Source: Apostichopus japonicus (lineage: Eukaryota > Echinodermata > Holothuroidea > Aspidochirotida > Stichopodidae). Taken from it: a stretch of 64,000 bases of DNA. The notes under the pieces are model-generated. The model saw only the letters and a list, made by a program, of their open reading frames with translations. It had not been told where the DNA came from and did not search any database. The DNA lies in assembly GCF_037975245.1 (NCBI RefSeq), contig NC_092576.1, forward strand, positions 30,668,611 through 30,732,610, read 5' to 3'. This document shows positions 45,803 to 56,040 of the stretch, one piece after another (the stretch's first letter is position 1; each line of letters opens with the position of its first letter). The position numbers and the translations under genes are program-made.

Positions 45803-46641
45803 GAAGAAGAGAGGAAAAACAGTTTGTTTTATAGTTGTTATAACGTTAAGGCACATGTTATTCAATCGCTTATATAATAAAACAATAACTATGCAGTCTG
45901 ACATTTAAACTTAACTGCATACTTGGATAAGGCATCTGAATGGATTTTTATCCTGGCATAAACAAAGGCTACTTCTAGTTCTTAAATAATAAACTGAACC
46001 TGCTCAATCTTTCTAATAATTCAATACATAAACAATACAATCAATCTGGCGGGCCATAAATACTTATTTCTATCTGGATCATTTCGGGGAATCCCCTACT
46101 CTTGTTACTGGGCAATGACGTCACCCCTCATGACAGTTCTAACGACCAAATGTACACGCTATAGCCTTTTCATAACGCTAGGTCACTGAGCAACATTACG
46201 TACAGAGAAATTACCTAAAATGTCACATCTACGGCATCCTGATACATATGATACACTATTATTAACAACATACAAGAAATAAATCACTTTTGTACTGATA
46301 TGACTCGTGTAAATTATCATTTTGTACCACTAATCGAACTTTAACGACAAACAATTGTTATACGAATATACGTAGGCCCATGATAACACAGACATATCCT
46401 ACATGCAAACCTGACGGTCTCGTTTATAACGGATATTAACTCTTATGTATCGATGGCAAATGTAGACCATCCGTAATAATGAAAAACTTTGAATAACGAC
46501 AAATACTTAATCAACAACTTAGTAATACTTTCATATTCACATGAAAGGGAATTAAGCATCATTTTACACCTGTAGGACGGAGAGAGGAAAAACAGTTTGT
46601 TTTATAGTTATAACGTTAAGGCACATGTTATTCAATCGCTG
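45803..46641 (+). repeat. Pair of direct repeats about 0.77 kb apart
   Basis: 45803-45871 and 46577-46641 share GAGGAAAAACAGTTTGTTTT, then AACGTTAAGGCACATGTTAT and TCAATCGCT, with a 3-nt indel. The interior is AT-rich and non-coding. It could be short LTRs of a small element or a segmental duplication. No target duplication is evident. Confidence 0.6.
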
Positions 46642-47190
46642 GGGCTCCGCCCACTATACACGCTATTGAACGCCAAAACAAATAACATTTTGGGTAGGGC
46701 ACCGCTAATCATACCCATAACACTTAGAGGGAGAATATTTTATTCCATTTTTCATCATTTATTGTCTGCAACAATTCCAGAAGAGGAGGGTGAGGCGGAA
46801 GTTGAAGCAATAGGCCCCCTCCCTGGACCCGCCCCTGAAGTGTACTTTGATCTTCTTCGAATTCGGCAAAACAAGAAGTAACCGTATAGTCTCAAGAATG
46901 AAACCCTTTGCAATTAATATATGGACAGTCTGTTGGCGTGGGTTGGAAAGTAAGAGAGAAATGAAAGACAATGATTTATTTTTTTTAACTTTATGTCTGT
47001 CACTGGTGCACCAGTGTTCTCCCTAGGATCCCTGCACGTATAACAAATACAAAATATAACAAACAACATATAAATGAATGGAAGGCATACATACCTAAAA
47101 TGACAAAACATACTCTCCGAACTAAGATCTAAAATCAATTTCAAAGATTCCTGAAAGCCACGCCATTTCTAATTGCACATTTTAATTACA

Positions 47191-47402
47191 GGGAAGGGTG
47201 TTTTGTTTCGCTGCGTGCTGGTCGTCCTTTTGTGTTTTTTGGAATGTTTCAGTGGGTGGTCTGGCGTTTTGTCTCTACAGGTCGGCGGGCGTATGTACTT
47301 CTTCGGCTCGCTTGACCCGAGTTTCGTTTGTAAGAATGGGATGGTTTGGTAGTGCCGTTTGGCCGTGACGTTTTGTATCCCGTATGACGGGTCACGTAAA
47401 AA
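47191..47402 (+). mobile_element. LINE family B 3'-end insertion with 16-bp target duplication
   Basis: GCACATTTTAATTACA occurs at 47175-47190 and 47403-47418. The insertion runs from GGGAAGGGTGTTTTGTTTCG to GTCACGTAAAAA. The GCAC that follows TAAAAA in other copies is part of the target here. Confidence 0.85.
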
Positions 47403-47432
47403 GCACATTTTAATTACAATTTAAGGTGACAT

Positions 47433-48089
47433 CCCTATGTTCCGACGTCTCTATGTTCCGACGTCTCTATGTTCCGACAAATTGCTCTTAATTTTTTTGG
47501 ACCAAAATTTTTTCGGGCCCAATTTTTTTTTGGAGACTCAATCTTTTTGGTCCCCCATTTTGCGGACGAAATTTTTTTGGGGACTTAATTTTTTGGGACC
47601 CAATTTTTTTGGGGGGAATAAATTTTTTGGACCAACATTTTTTCTGACCTACCTTTTTGGGGGACACAATTTTTTGGACGCACCAAATTTTTTTTCAGGA
47701 AAAAAAGGGCCCAAAGTTTGTTATGACCCAAGTAGTGCTTGTGAGCGAAATTGACCCGAAATTGAACTGTTTGTACTCAAATTTTTTGAGACCAAACTTA
47801 CTTTGCTCCAAAAAAATTTGGTCGGAACATAGAGACGTCGGAACATAGAGACGTCGGAACATAGAGACGTCGGAACATAGAGACGTCGGAACATAGAGAC
47901 GTCGGAACATAGAGACGTCGGAACATAGAGACGTCGGAACATAGAGACGTCGGAACATAGAGACGTCGGAACATAGAGACGTCGGAACATAGAGACGTCG
48001 GAACATAGAGACGTCGGAACATAGAGACGTCGGAACATAGAGACGTCGGAACATAGAGACGTCGGAACATAGAGACGTCGGAACATAGA
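47433..48089. mobile_element. Element with 16-bp-repeat inverted ends, copy at 47.4-48.1 kb
   Basis: Left end: about three units of TATGTTCCGACGTCTC (47433-47478). Interior 47480-47822: T-rich string of ...CCAATTTTTTTGG... words, ending with GGGCCCAAAGTTTGTTATGA. Right end: about 16.6 units in inverted orientation (CGGAACATAGAGACGT, 47823-48089). The interior recurs inverted at 60385-60770. No coding sequence. The right array abuts a LINE remnant at 48090. Foldback elements with tandemly repeated inverted ends (TU) are known in sea urchins. Confidence 0.8.
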
Positions 48090-48606
48090 ATATGCACAGG
48101 CAGCGCATTCCATTGATTAACCCTATGGCAAGCTGAGAGAACATCAGCTGTAGGTGCAATCCTCAGAAGATCTACAATAGTCCGACCAGCTCCTCTTTGC
48201 AAAGATACCAGATATTTCTTATGCTTGGCACATGTGTATTGTACAACTCAATCCTGTATTTGTGTGGAAGATACTTCTTAACCCTCCCAAGCATCCCAAA
48301 GACGGCATAATATTTTGTTGCAAATCATAAATATATGGTCTTTAAATGTTAAGATACTGACCAAAAGCACCCAAGGTACCTATGATGAAGTCAGTTTCTA
48401 AAACAGTTACTGAGTCAAGTATGCTTCTGGCACACCAACCATGTTCAAGAGGGTCTTTTTTACATTCAAGGTGAATTTGTTTTTTTACCAGCCACTTGCC
48501 AATCAGATTGAGATCAGTAGAGAGAACCCGCTGTATATCACATATCTTCTCATAGCTATAAATAACAGCTGTGTCATCTGCATATAATATTGCTTGGATT
48601 TCACTT
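48090..48606 (-). pseudogene. Reverse transcriptase remnant of a non-Tx1 LINE
   Basis: Minus strand from 48606 reads AILYADDTAVIYSYEKICDI and LNLIGKWLVKK; further on, GRVKKYLPHKYRIELYN and GRTIVDLLRIAPT. YADDT with the downstream K..LPH..R..LYN block suggests a CR1-, Rex- or RTE-like LINE. Several frameshifts. The 5' side is cut by a tRNA-type SINE and the 3' side by the 16-bp array. Confidence 0.6.
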
Positions 48607-48690
48607 GCGGATTCGAACCCGGCCCCCCCCTTGCTCTGTACGCGGACACCCTAACCACTAGGCTATGAACGCTGATTGTATATCCAGAGG
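48607..48690 (-). mobile_element. tRNA-derived SINE head
   Basis: On the minus strand TAGCCTAGTGGTTAGGGTGT is an A box and GGTTCGAATCC a perfect B box, spaced as in a tRNA gene. The anticodon arm region is a G-run and no acceptor stem is visible, so this is a SINE and not a tRNA gene. It sits directly upstream of the YADD region of the LINE remnant. Confidence 0.7.
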
Positions 48691-49498
48691 TTCGAAACTG
48701 GTAAGGTAGGTCGTAATTCCACTGTAGGCGTTTGTCACCTGTATCGAACAATACTAGTTTGCCTTACTCAATATATATATATGCATATATATATATATAT
48801 GTCATTTATTCTATTTATTCTAATTTAAATCAATCTTGTAAATTGATAAGAAATCTACGATGTTTTGTTTAAATTAAATTTTGACTGGTCAATCTTTCAG
48901 ATTGATTACTTTATTTATTGAATTGAGGGAATTCATGACAGGAAGTGCGAGGGGTGTGAAAGTGGATCGATGGAACACAACAAATAATTGTTGGAAATAA
49001 GGAATGCCGATAGGCCAAATTAATATATTGACATGCCAAATGAAGTTGTAACAGCTCAACTGAAGTTGTGTATGACACAGAATACATAATTTGGACAACC
49101 AGGTGTTTGAAATTTAAATGAGAGCAATTTGTAATGTATGCGCTCATATAAAGGCGCATATACTGGTACACTGATACTCTCCACATTCACTGCAAGTCAT
49201 ATCTTATTATGATACCTTCACTTAGACAAGTAGGTTAACGGCTGTATGTTTAATTCAATAAATCCACCAAATACTTATCCTCTACCCCCCCCCCATCCAA
49301 CCTCACACGTACGATTTAATAATATAAACTACTGCGTTGCAGTGTCCGCTCGCCGTTGGGGTATATATAGCCTCGTCCGTTGCTGCAGGGTCCGCCTTTT
49401 TCTTCTCATGTGGGGAGGTGCTTGCCCTCTGCAGGCACTGGCTACAGCGATCTCCAGCAGGTGCTATTCATCCTGCATTTTCCGAATGAACTACTTAA

Positions 49499-50111
49499 AG
49501 CAGCATTTTGCGTCCTTTTCTATGATTTTTCTCAACCTCACTGATTCCACTTTGCCATAACGACATACATAACTAGCTAATCTATTTATATTTTACTTCA
49601 AATGGTGGCATAAAAGTCGAAAAATTTGCAACTTTCAACTTTGTTGCTCTCCAAGATATTTTCCGTTGGGAACCCAATAAACCTCGCCCATAATATGAAT
49701 ATTTAATCACTACGAACGTCATTGACAGATACGTAATATAACAGCACATTTGATTTGTCTACAGTATATATGGCAGTTGTAACCGGGAGTTGCATAACAA
49801 CTCCCTGGTTGTACCATGGAGGTATTGAATCTATTTTTAGCAACGGCTCATAACTAAACCTGCATCTCTGATTGGTTGAATTCAAACTAGTGGGTTTGGC
49901 GGAATTGTATGCGATTAATTTTAACCGTGGCATTTGTCGAGGACACTCTTCTCATTACCGACATAAATCGTTAATTACTCGCTAATTAACGCTCTTGGCA
50001 GGGTGAAACTTAGATGGTATCTTAGTTTGCTGAGTTATGATTGATATATGTAAAAAAATCGATGCATATGCTAAAAAGGTGGAAAAAAGCGACCCAACGC
50101 AAAATGCTGCT
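49499..50111. mobile_element. TTAA-flanked non-autonomous TIR element
   Basis: 15-bp perfect terminal inverted repeat AGCAGCATTTTGCGT at 49499-49513, mirrored at 50097-50111, with TTAA on both sides (49495-49498 and 50112-50115). TTAA duplications occur in piggyBac and Kolobok superfamilies. Interior 0.6 kb, AT-rich, with a hairpin GGGAGTTG..CAACTCCC at 49785-49804. No ORF of note. Confidence 0.75.
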
Positions 50112-50639
50112 TTAAGTAACGGGAGGGCCCGGCCTATCATGTTGTACCATCTCTGATGGAATCCTGAAGATCCTGAGTGACAGGGAAATCTAACCCATAC
50201 TAGACAGTCGACTGTAGGGCAGGCAAGTTAGGGTAATAAGTGTGATAAAGTCTATTCAATTATAAAATTACCAATGTTTTCCACCTCATACCTAAAGCAC
50301 GTTAGCCGTGTATCACCGCTTAATGTTATACCCACCCTAAGTGTAACACAAATCAAAGCTAAATGTAATAGCTGACCCACCCTAAAAGAAATCTGATTTC
50401 ATGTAAATGCAAGTCAAAAACTTATATCGACTGCTACTATCAATTCCAAGTAGCTATCCACATTACATGACTCAAATCAGGAGCCTCAAAGAAATCTGTA
50501 CTTATTTTCCAAAATCACGGATAAATATATCTCCAAAAATGCTCTGAAATATTTTCTCGTTTTATCGTGTTTTTCTCCCGAATGCCTTAACCTACCTGCA
50601 AGATGCTCTCATCTCCACGGCATGCCATACGTTTCAAAA

Positions 50640-51120
50640 ATGTCCACAACGTTATAAGCTTGGTCAAATTTATATAAACATGTCGAAACTAATATGAGTA
50701 TGTTGAAAAATTCTAAGAGCATGTCCAAAGTAATATGAGAGTTTGAAAAGACTATATGAGCATATCCAAAATATTAAAAGTGTGTCGAAAAATAATACAA
50801 TAGAGTCGAATGTAAATGCCTAATTCAATTTTGTATTGAACATTTAGGCGTTTTAAGTTACGCCATATGCTGCAAAATATCCCAAAAAATATGAGCATGT
50901 CCAAATTTACATAGACATGTCGAAACTAATATGAGCATGTCCAAAATAATACGCGCATGTCCAAACACATAAGTATGCCCAAATATAATTTGAGCACGCC
51001 CAAAATTAGATAAGAGTGTCTAATAATAATAGAAGTCTCGAGTGTAACTGCAAACTTCAACTTTGTTATGAAAATGTAGGCGTTTCAAGTCACGACATAT
51101 GTTTGAAATATCAAACTTTT
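50640..51120 (+). repeat. Degenerate short-period repeat, duplicated as a ~260-bp block
   Basis: About a dozen imperfect copies of AATATGAGCATGTCCAAA spaced 18-25 bp. The series occurs twice, each ending in a TGTAGGCGTTT(C/T)AAGT(T/C)ACG-type sequence (50845-50870 and 51075-51100). Confidence 0.6.
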
Positions 51121-51530
51121 GTATTGCTATGTGGAAAAAAATCAGCTTATAATACCTTCTTTGGAGGTAATCTGCATCAGCTGACACAATGGTTATCATT
51201 GTGACAATATATTATTGAAATATTCTTCTGTTTTTCTGACGCTAATAATTCAAAATGTGTAAAACAAGACCATCACCTAACATTTTTCCTTTTCGCATCC
51301 CTTTGTCATGTGAGTGGTTTCCCCTGCCTAGAGGTGCTGAAATTATCCGTATATTGATGCGAAGGTTCACGCGCGAAAGTACGTACAAGATGCACCTGCG
51401 CTAACAACGAGTACAGTAAATATCACACATGCGTACGTTCACAGTGAAAATTAGTCTTCTAGTTTTGTCTTTTTAATTCATGTCCCTAAATAGTTGAGGT
51501 ATACTTAAGTACTGTAGATAACCTAATAAG

Positions 51531-51832
51531 ATGCAGTTTTTGGGCGAAAGATTTGCCGCTGTACCTTATTTAGTTGAAGAAGTTGAGAGGGTTATCCGCG
51601 ATTGGAATGAGTCTGCCGTTGGACTTGTGCAAAGTGTCACCATTCTGAGTTACATTTTGTCAATCGATATCGACGAACATTTTTCGCCCGGTGTTTCTCG
51701 GATTTTCAACAGAATTGTAGACTGTTACAGGCACCTCTGTCTATTGTCCGCCCAACATAAACGTGCAGGTGAAGCAGAAAATAATTTCCGGTGCCCTACA
51801 GTGCGGTTAGGAGTAAGAAGAGGAATACCTGG
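51531..51832 (+). CDS. Exon-like ORF of unknown gene
   Basis: Starts MQFLGERFAAVPYLVEEVER and runs open to a strong donor (GTAAGT at 51833). It is mildly amphipathic, with no motif I can name. The N-terminal exons of some integrase-core-domain proteins look like this, but that is only a guess. No following exon found. Confidence 0.3.
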
Positions 51833-51949
51833 GTAAGTACTGGCCTAAGTTATACCAAGTTAGCTGAACCATGGATGTAAAAACAGAAGAGAACAAGAAC
51901 CCAAGGGCACTGTGGTTCCTTGCGTAGAGGTATATGACAATACACATAA

Positions 51950-54110
51950 TATTATCAAGCAAGATTGGCCTCAAATAGTCCAAGTAATTGTGGTCCTACA
52001 TGTACCCATAAAGTAACCAACACTATAGCCAACACTTTTGTGATCACAAAATGTGATCGCTATTTTGATCAAAAGGCACTTTTGAGATCTAAATATGGCG
52101 TCAAGAATGTAAGAAATTTAAGGTCACCTACAAGCGGGTCAACAGATATGATAACATTGGTGACCTGAGATGACATGACCTTAAAGTTTGAAAATGTTCC
52201 ACCACCCCATTCACAACTTGTCCCAAATATCAACCGTGTCACACCTTGGCATTGGGATTTAATTGCATTAAATGTCTAAAAATTAACTTTGAACTTGTAT
52301 ACATAACTTCACGCACAAAGGTCACTCGGAGGTCAACCAATTGACATTTTTGATCGGTGAGACCTAAATAGAGCATCGAAACTGTAAAAATTCAAACTTT
52401 TTTCTTTTGCCCATGTTCTCTCCCCAAAATACCAGTTTTTAAACATTAGCTGACCTTTGGTGACCTTGGATCACATGACCGCTAAGTTTGAAAATATTCC
52501 CCTATACCATTTGCAACTTGCCCAAAAAATCAACCTTGTCACACCTTGGCACTGGGAGTTATCGCATTAAATATCTGAAAATTAACTTTGATCTCCTATA
52601 ACTTCACACACAAAGCTCATCCGGGGGTCAAGCTATTGACATTTATGATGAAAAGGTACCTTTAACATCTGAAAATAGCATCGAAACTGTAAAAATCCCC
52701 AAAACACGAATTGAGGTCAAGGGTCACCCACATACGGGTCAACAATGGGATTACATTGAAGCAAATCCCAACCCTAACTGACAATTCGTTCTCAAGTTAT
52801 CACAAAAATACTAATTGACCTTTGGTGACCTCGGATCACATGACCGTTAAGTTTGAAAATATTCCCCTATACCATTTGCAACTTGTCCCAAAATATCAAG
52901 CTTGTAACATCTTGGCACTGGGAATAATTACACATAATGTCTGAAAATTTTTACCCCATATAACTTACATACAAAGGTCACCTTCGGGTCAACTTTTTGA
53001 CATTTGTGATCGATGAGACCTAAATAGAGCATCAAACTATACAAATTGAAACGTTTTTTTCCTTGCCCATTTTCTCCCTCCAAAAAACTATTTTTTTTGA
53101 ACATTAATTGACCTTTGGTGACCTCGGATCACATGACCGTTAAGTTGGAAAATATTCCCCTATACCATTTGCAACTTCTCCAAAAATATCAACCATGTCA
53201 CATCTTCGAGGTGGGAGTTATTGCATTAAATGTCTGAAAAATAACTTTGACCCTCCCTCGTATAACTTCGCACACGAAGGTCACACGGGTGTCCACCCAT
53301 TGACATTTTAGATCGGAAGGTACCTTTGATATCCAAATCTAGCAGCAAAACCAAACATTTTCTTTTTTGCTCGTTTCCTCCCAAAACAAGCACATTTTTT
53401 TTCTAATGTGACCTTTCACCTTTTGACGTTGGTTTCAGATGTAGTTTAATCTCCTGATTCCAAAAAACAAAACAACAAGTCTGTACATCTATCCTAACTC
53501 CGAACGAAAACTTTGACCCCATATAACTTCACACATAAAGGTCACACAGGGTCAACCTATTGACATTTATGATCAGAAGGTACCTTTGACATCTGAAAAT
53601 AGCATCAAAACTAAAAATCCCCCAACACACGTAAAGGTCACCAGAGGTCAAATTGAGGTCAAGGGTCACCAAGATGCGGGTCGACAATTGGATTACATTG
53701 AAGCAACTCCCAACCCTAACGGACATTTCGTTCTCAAGTTATCGCAAAAATACTAGTTTTTTATCATTAATTGACCTTTTTGTTCACCTTCGATCACATT
53801 ACCGTTAAGTTTGAAAATGTTCCTCTAACCAGTTCACAACTTGTCCCAAAATATCAACCTTGTCGCACATTGTCACTGGGAGTTATTGTAGTTTTAATAT
53901 TTTCGGTTTTTGGACCATAACTGACCTTTGGCGACCTGTGTGGGCACCAAAAACAATAGGGCACACCTTCTCCATATGGCGGATCAAGTTCGGCCTCAAT
54001 CCAACATTCCCTTATTGAGATAGAGCGTACCCAAGCAAGTGTCACAGACGCACACACACACATACACGCCAACCTGACTACACAGGTTCCTTTTGCTAAA
54101 GCAAGGAACC
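51950..54110 (-). mobile_element. 2-kb non-coding repeat, copy 2
   Basis: Inverse orientation to 13193-15177. The terminal hairpin GGTTCC..GGAACC lies at 54085-54110. Three or more internal modules contain TGACCTTTGGTGACCTCGGA and ATTCCCCTATACCATTTGCA. The far end is truncated or diverged near 51950-52100. Confidence 0.8.
53635..53668 (-). promoter_or_regulatory. AGGTCA hexamer cluster with DR4, DR5 and DR1 spacing
   Basis: AGGTCA at 53635-53640, 53645-53650 and 53656-53661 and GGGTCA at 53663-53668, spaced 4, 5 and 1 nt. Inverse of the cluster at 14435-14468. Putative nuclear-receptor half-sites; function not shown. Confidence 0.35.
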
Positions 54111-54208
54111 AAAAATCACTGCCACTGCACCATAAATAGTCCGATTACCTCGCCACGTTCTCCACTTCACCAATACACTGTTGCTATGGCTGCACGTAAT
54201 TGGTAGTT

Positions 54209-54646
54209 GGTTTTCGTGGAGTGCGGACGTGTCTTCGGCTGCTTTCCACTTTTCGTTGACCACACACTTTGTGTTTTACGTTGGCCTTAGTTTGTAGTTT
54301 GTTTAGTGTAGTTTTGGCTTTGTTTCGTGGGTTTTTGGTTGTCGCAGGTGCGTGGCTTGCCACACCCCTAGCTGTCATGGCGGTCGGCCGTGACAGCAAG
54401 GAGACTAAGGTCGTCCCCGGACAAGTTTTTTTCAGTTTTGCGTTCTGTTGGTTTAAAGGTCCCTGAAGATGTTGACGCGCTTCAGCGTAAACCTCTCCGG
54501 GGTATGAATTGTTTTGATGTAAGATTCACCTCGGAGGCTACCCGCGTCCAAGGCGTCCATGTGTTGGAGGGAGTTGAGGGACTGAAGGTCACAGCGTATG
54601 ACAGTTCGGAGTGGGTGACAGTCCTTCATCTCCCTCTGGACATGTC
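54209..54646 (+). mobile_element. LINE family A 5' end: 5' UTR and ORF1 N-terminus
   Basis: Begins with TTCGTGGAGTGCGGACGTGT, shared with the other two 5' ends. ORF1 starts at 54377 (MAVGRDSK), with a 24-30-nt deletion and frameshift, then reads GLKVPEDVDALQRKPLRGMN and YDSSEWVTVLHLPLDMS. It ends at 54646, where an opposite-strand LINE A tail begins. Confidence 0.8.
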
Positions 54647-54654
54647 TGTGCATT

Positions 54655-55087
54655 TTACGTGCTAAGAAAAACGGACACGGACCAAATGTCAACAGAACCA
54701 AAAACAATCCCAGTCTGTGAAACAACTCAAACCCATCAATCTCTCACTAACGCAGCGTTTAACGTGACGCGAAAAGGACACGAAACCAAAGGCCAATAGA
54801 ACCAAAAGAAATAAAATACTACAAACCGGCCCCGAAAAGCCAACCACAAACCACAAAGGGAACAAATAAAACCAACCTATATTATGTAACGACTACACAA
54901 CCCCCGCACCTACCAACTAACTCACTCCAAATTTCATCAGGGAACGCCGCCCCGATAGTAGACGACAGGTTTCCGCCAGCGCCTACGAAAGGCAGTGTCG
55001 GGAAGCCGTGCATGGTCCGCCTCCATGCGCAACCTAATGTCACTTTGCACGAGGGGGACAACATCCTCTGCCCTCCAGACGTCCCCA
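54655..55087 (-). mobile_element. LINE family A 3' end with the ORF2 C-terminus
   Basis: On the minus strand 55085-54950 encodes the end of ORF2 (VVPLVQSDIRLRMEADHARL, then RRRWRKPVVYYRGGVP and stop), similar to the LINE B ending (AVKSDIRLSD). The family A 3' UTR and CACGTAAAATGCAC terminus follow at 54655. This copy derives from an ORF2-bearing member of family A. Confidence 0.75.
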
Positions 55088-55089
55088 TC

Positions 55090-55774
55090 GATACCAACTG
55101 TTGCTTCCTAAAGTCCTACGGGGAGAGGTGCTGAGAGCTTGTCACGATCAGTGTGGTCACCAAGGTGGTAAGAAGACGATGTTGCTAGTAAAGCAGCGAT
55201 GTTACTGGCCAAAGCTATCAAGTGATGTAATAGCATACTGCGAAGAATGCGATCGTTCTGTTCGTGCTAAGAACCAACCAAAGATCAGAGAACCGTTAGG
55301 AAGTATAATGGCCAACAAACCAAATGACATTGTGGCATTAACCCTCCTGGAGCGGGATACAGCGGGTAAGGAAAATGTACTTATCACAGATATATTTTCC
55401 AAATTCACGCAGGCAATACCCACCAAGGACCAAACTGTACAGACCACCGCTAAGCAGCTCGCCCACCATTGGTTTTTCCTATTTGGGGCCCCTCGTCGGT
55501 TTCACTCTCACCAATGAAGGAATTTTGAATCGGCATTGATTCAACAGCTATGTCATATTCACAACATAACCAAAACGAGAACTGCCCCTTATTTCCCAAA
55601 GGGTAATGGCCAAGCAGAACGGTTTAACAGAACCCTACATGATCTGTTGAAAACACTGCCACCTTCTAAGAAGAGACGCTGGTCTGAGTATCTACCACAA
55701 GTTTTGCACGCCTACAACTGTACTCCTCATGCCTCAAGGTATAAGTTACACGTTCTGTGTACGGGGAACTGGTA
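55090..55774 (+). pseudogene. Ty3/Gypsy integrase remnant
   Basis: Plus strand 55101-55517 has the HHCC zinc region (CHDQCGHQGGKKTMLLVKQR, then CEECDR) and the core (DIVALTLLERDTAG, DIFSKFTQAIPTKDQ). The second catalytic Asp position reads His (RFHSHQ) and is followed by a stop. The same frame continues to 55774 (YFPKGNGQAERFNRTLHDLL, LPQVLHAYNCTPHAS) with the catalytic Glu region. Other Gypsy genes and LTRs are absent. Confidence 0.8.
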
Positions 55775-56040
55775 GAGATGTAATTGAGTAGATTAATTGT
55801 GTTATTGTTTTATAAATGTAATGCCCTGCTCATAAATGGACAGAGATATTGTAAGGCAGACGCGCCGTGATTTAAATGTCGCAATCTCATCATTACTATT
55901 ATGTGTTAAGTCTAGTGGTGCTCCCAGTTCTACCCTTGTCATTGTAGTTATTCAGACAGCGTAGAAACCAGCCTAATTGGGTCACAGAAGGTAGGGTTAG
56001 TCTGGTACACAATTTAAGTGACTTTATTTATAGGTTTTTT

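Noticed and set aside
48607-48690. tRNA gene
   Set aside because: Good A and B boxes, but no acceptor stem, a G-run in place of the anticodon arm, and continuation into repeat sequence. A tRNA-type SINE fits better.
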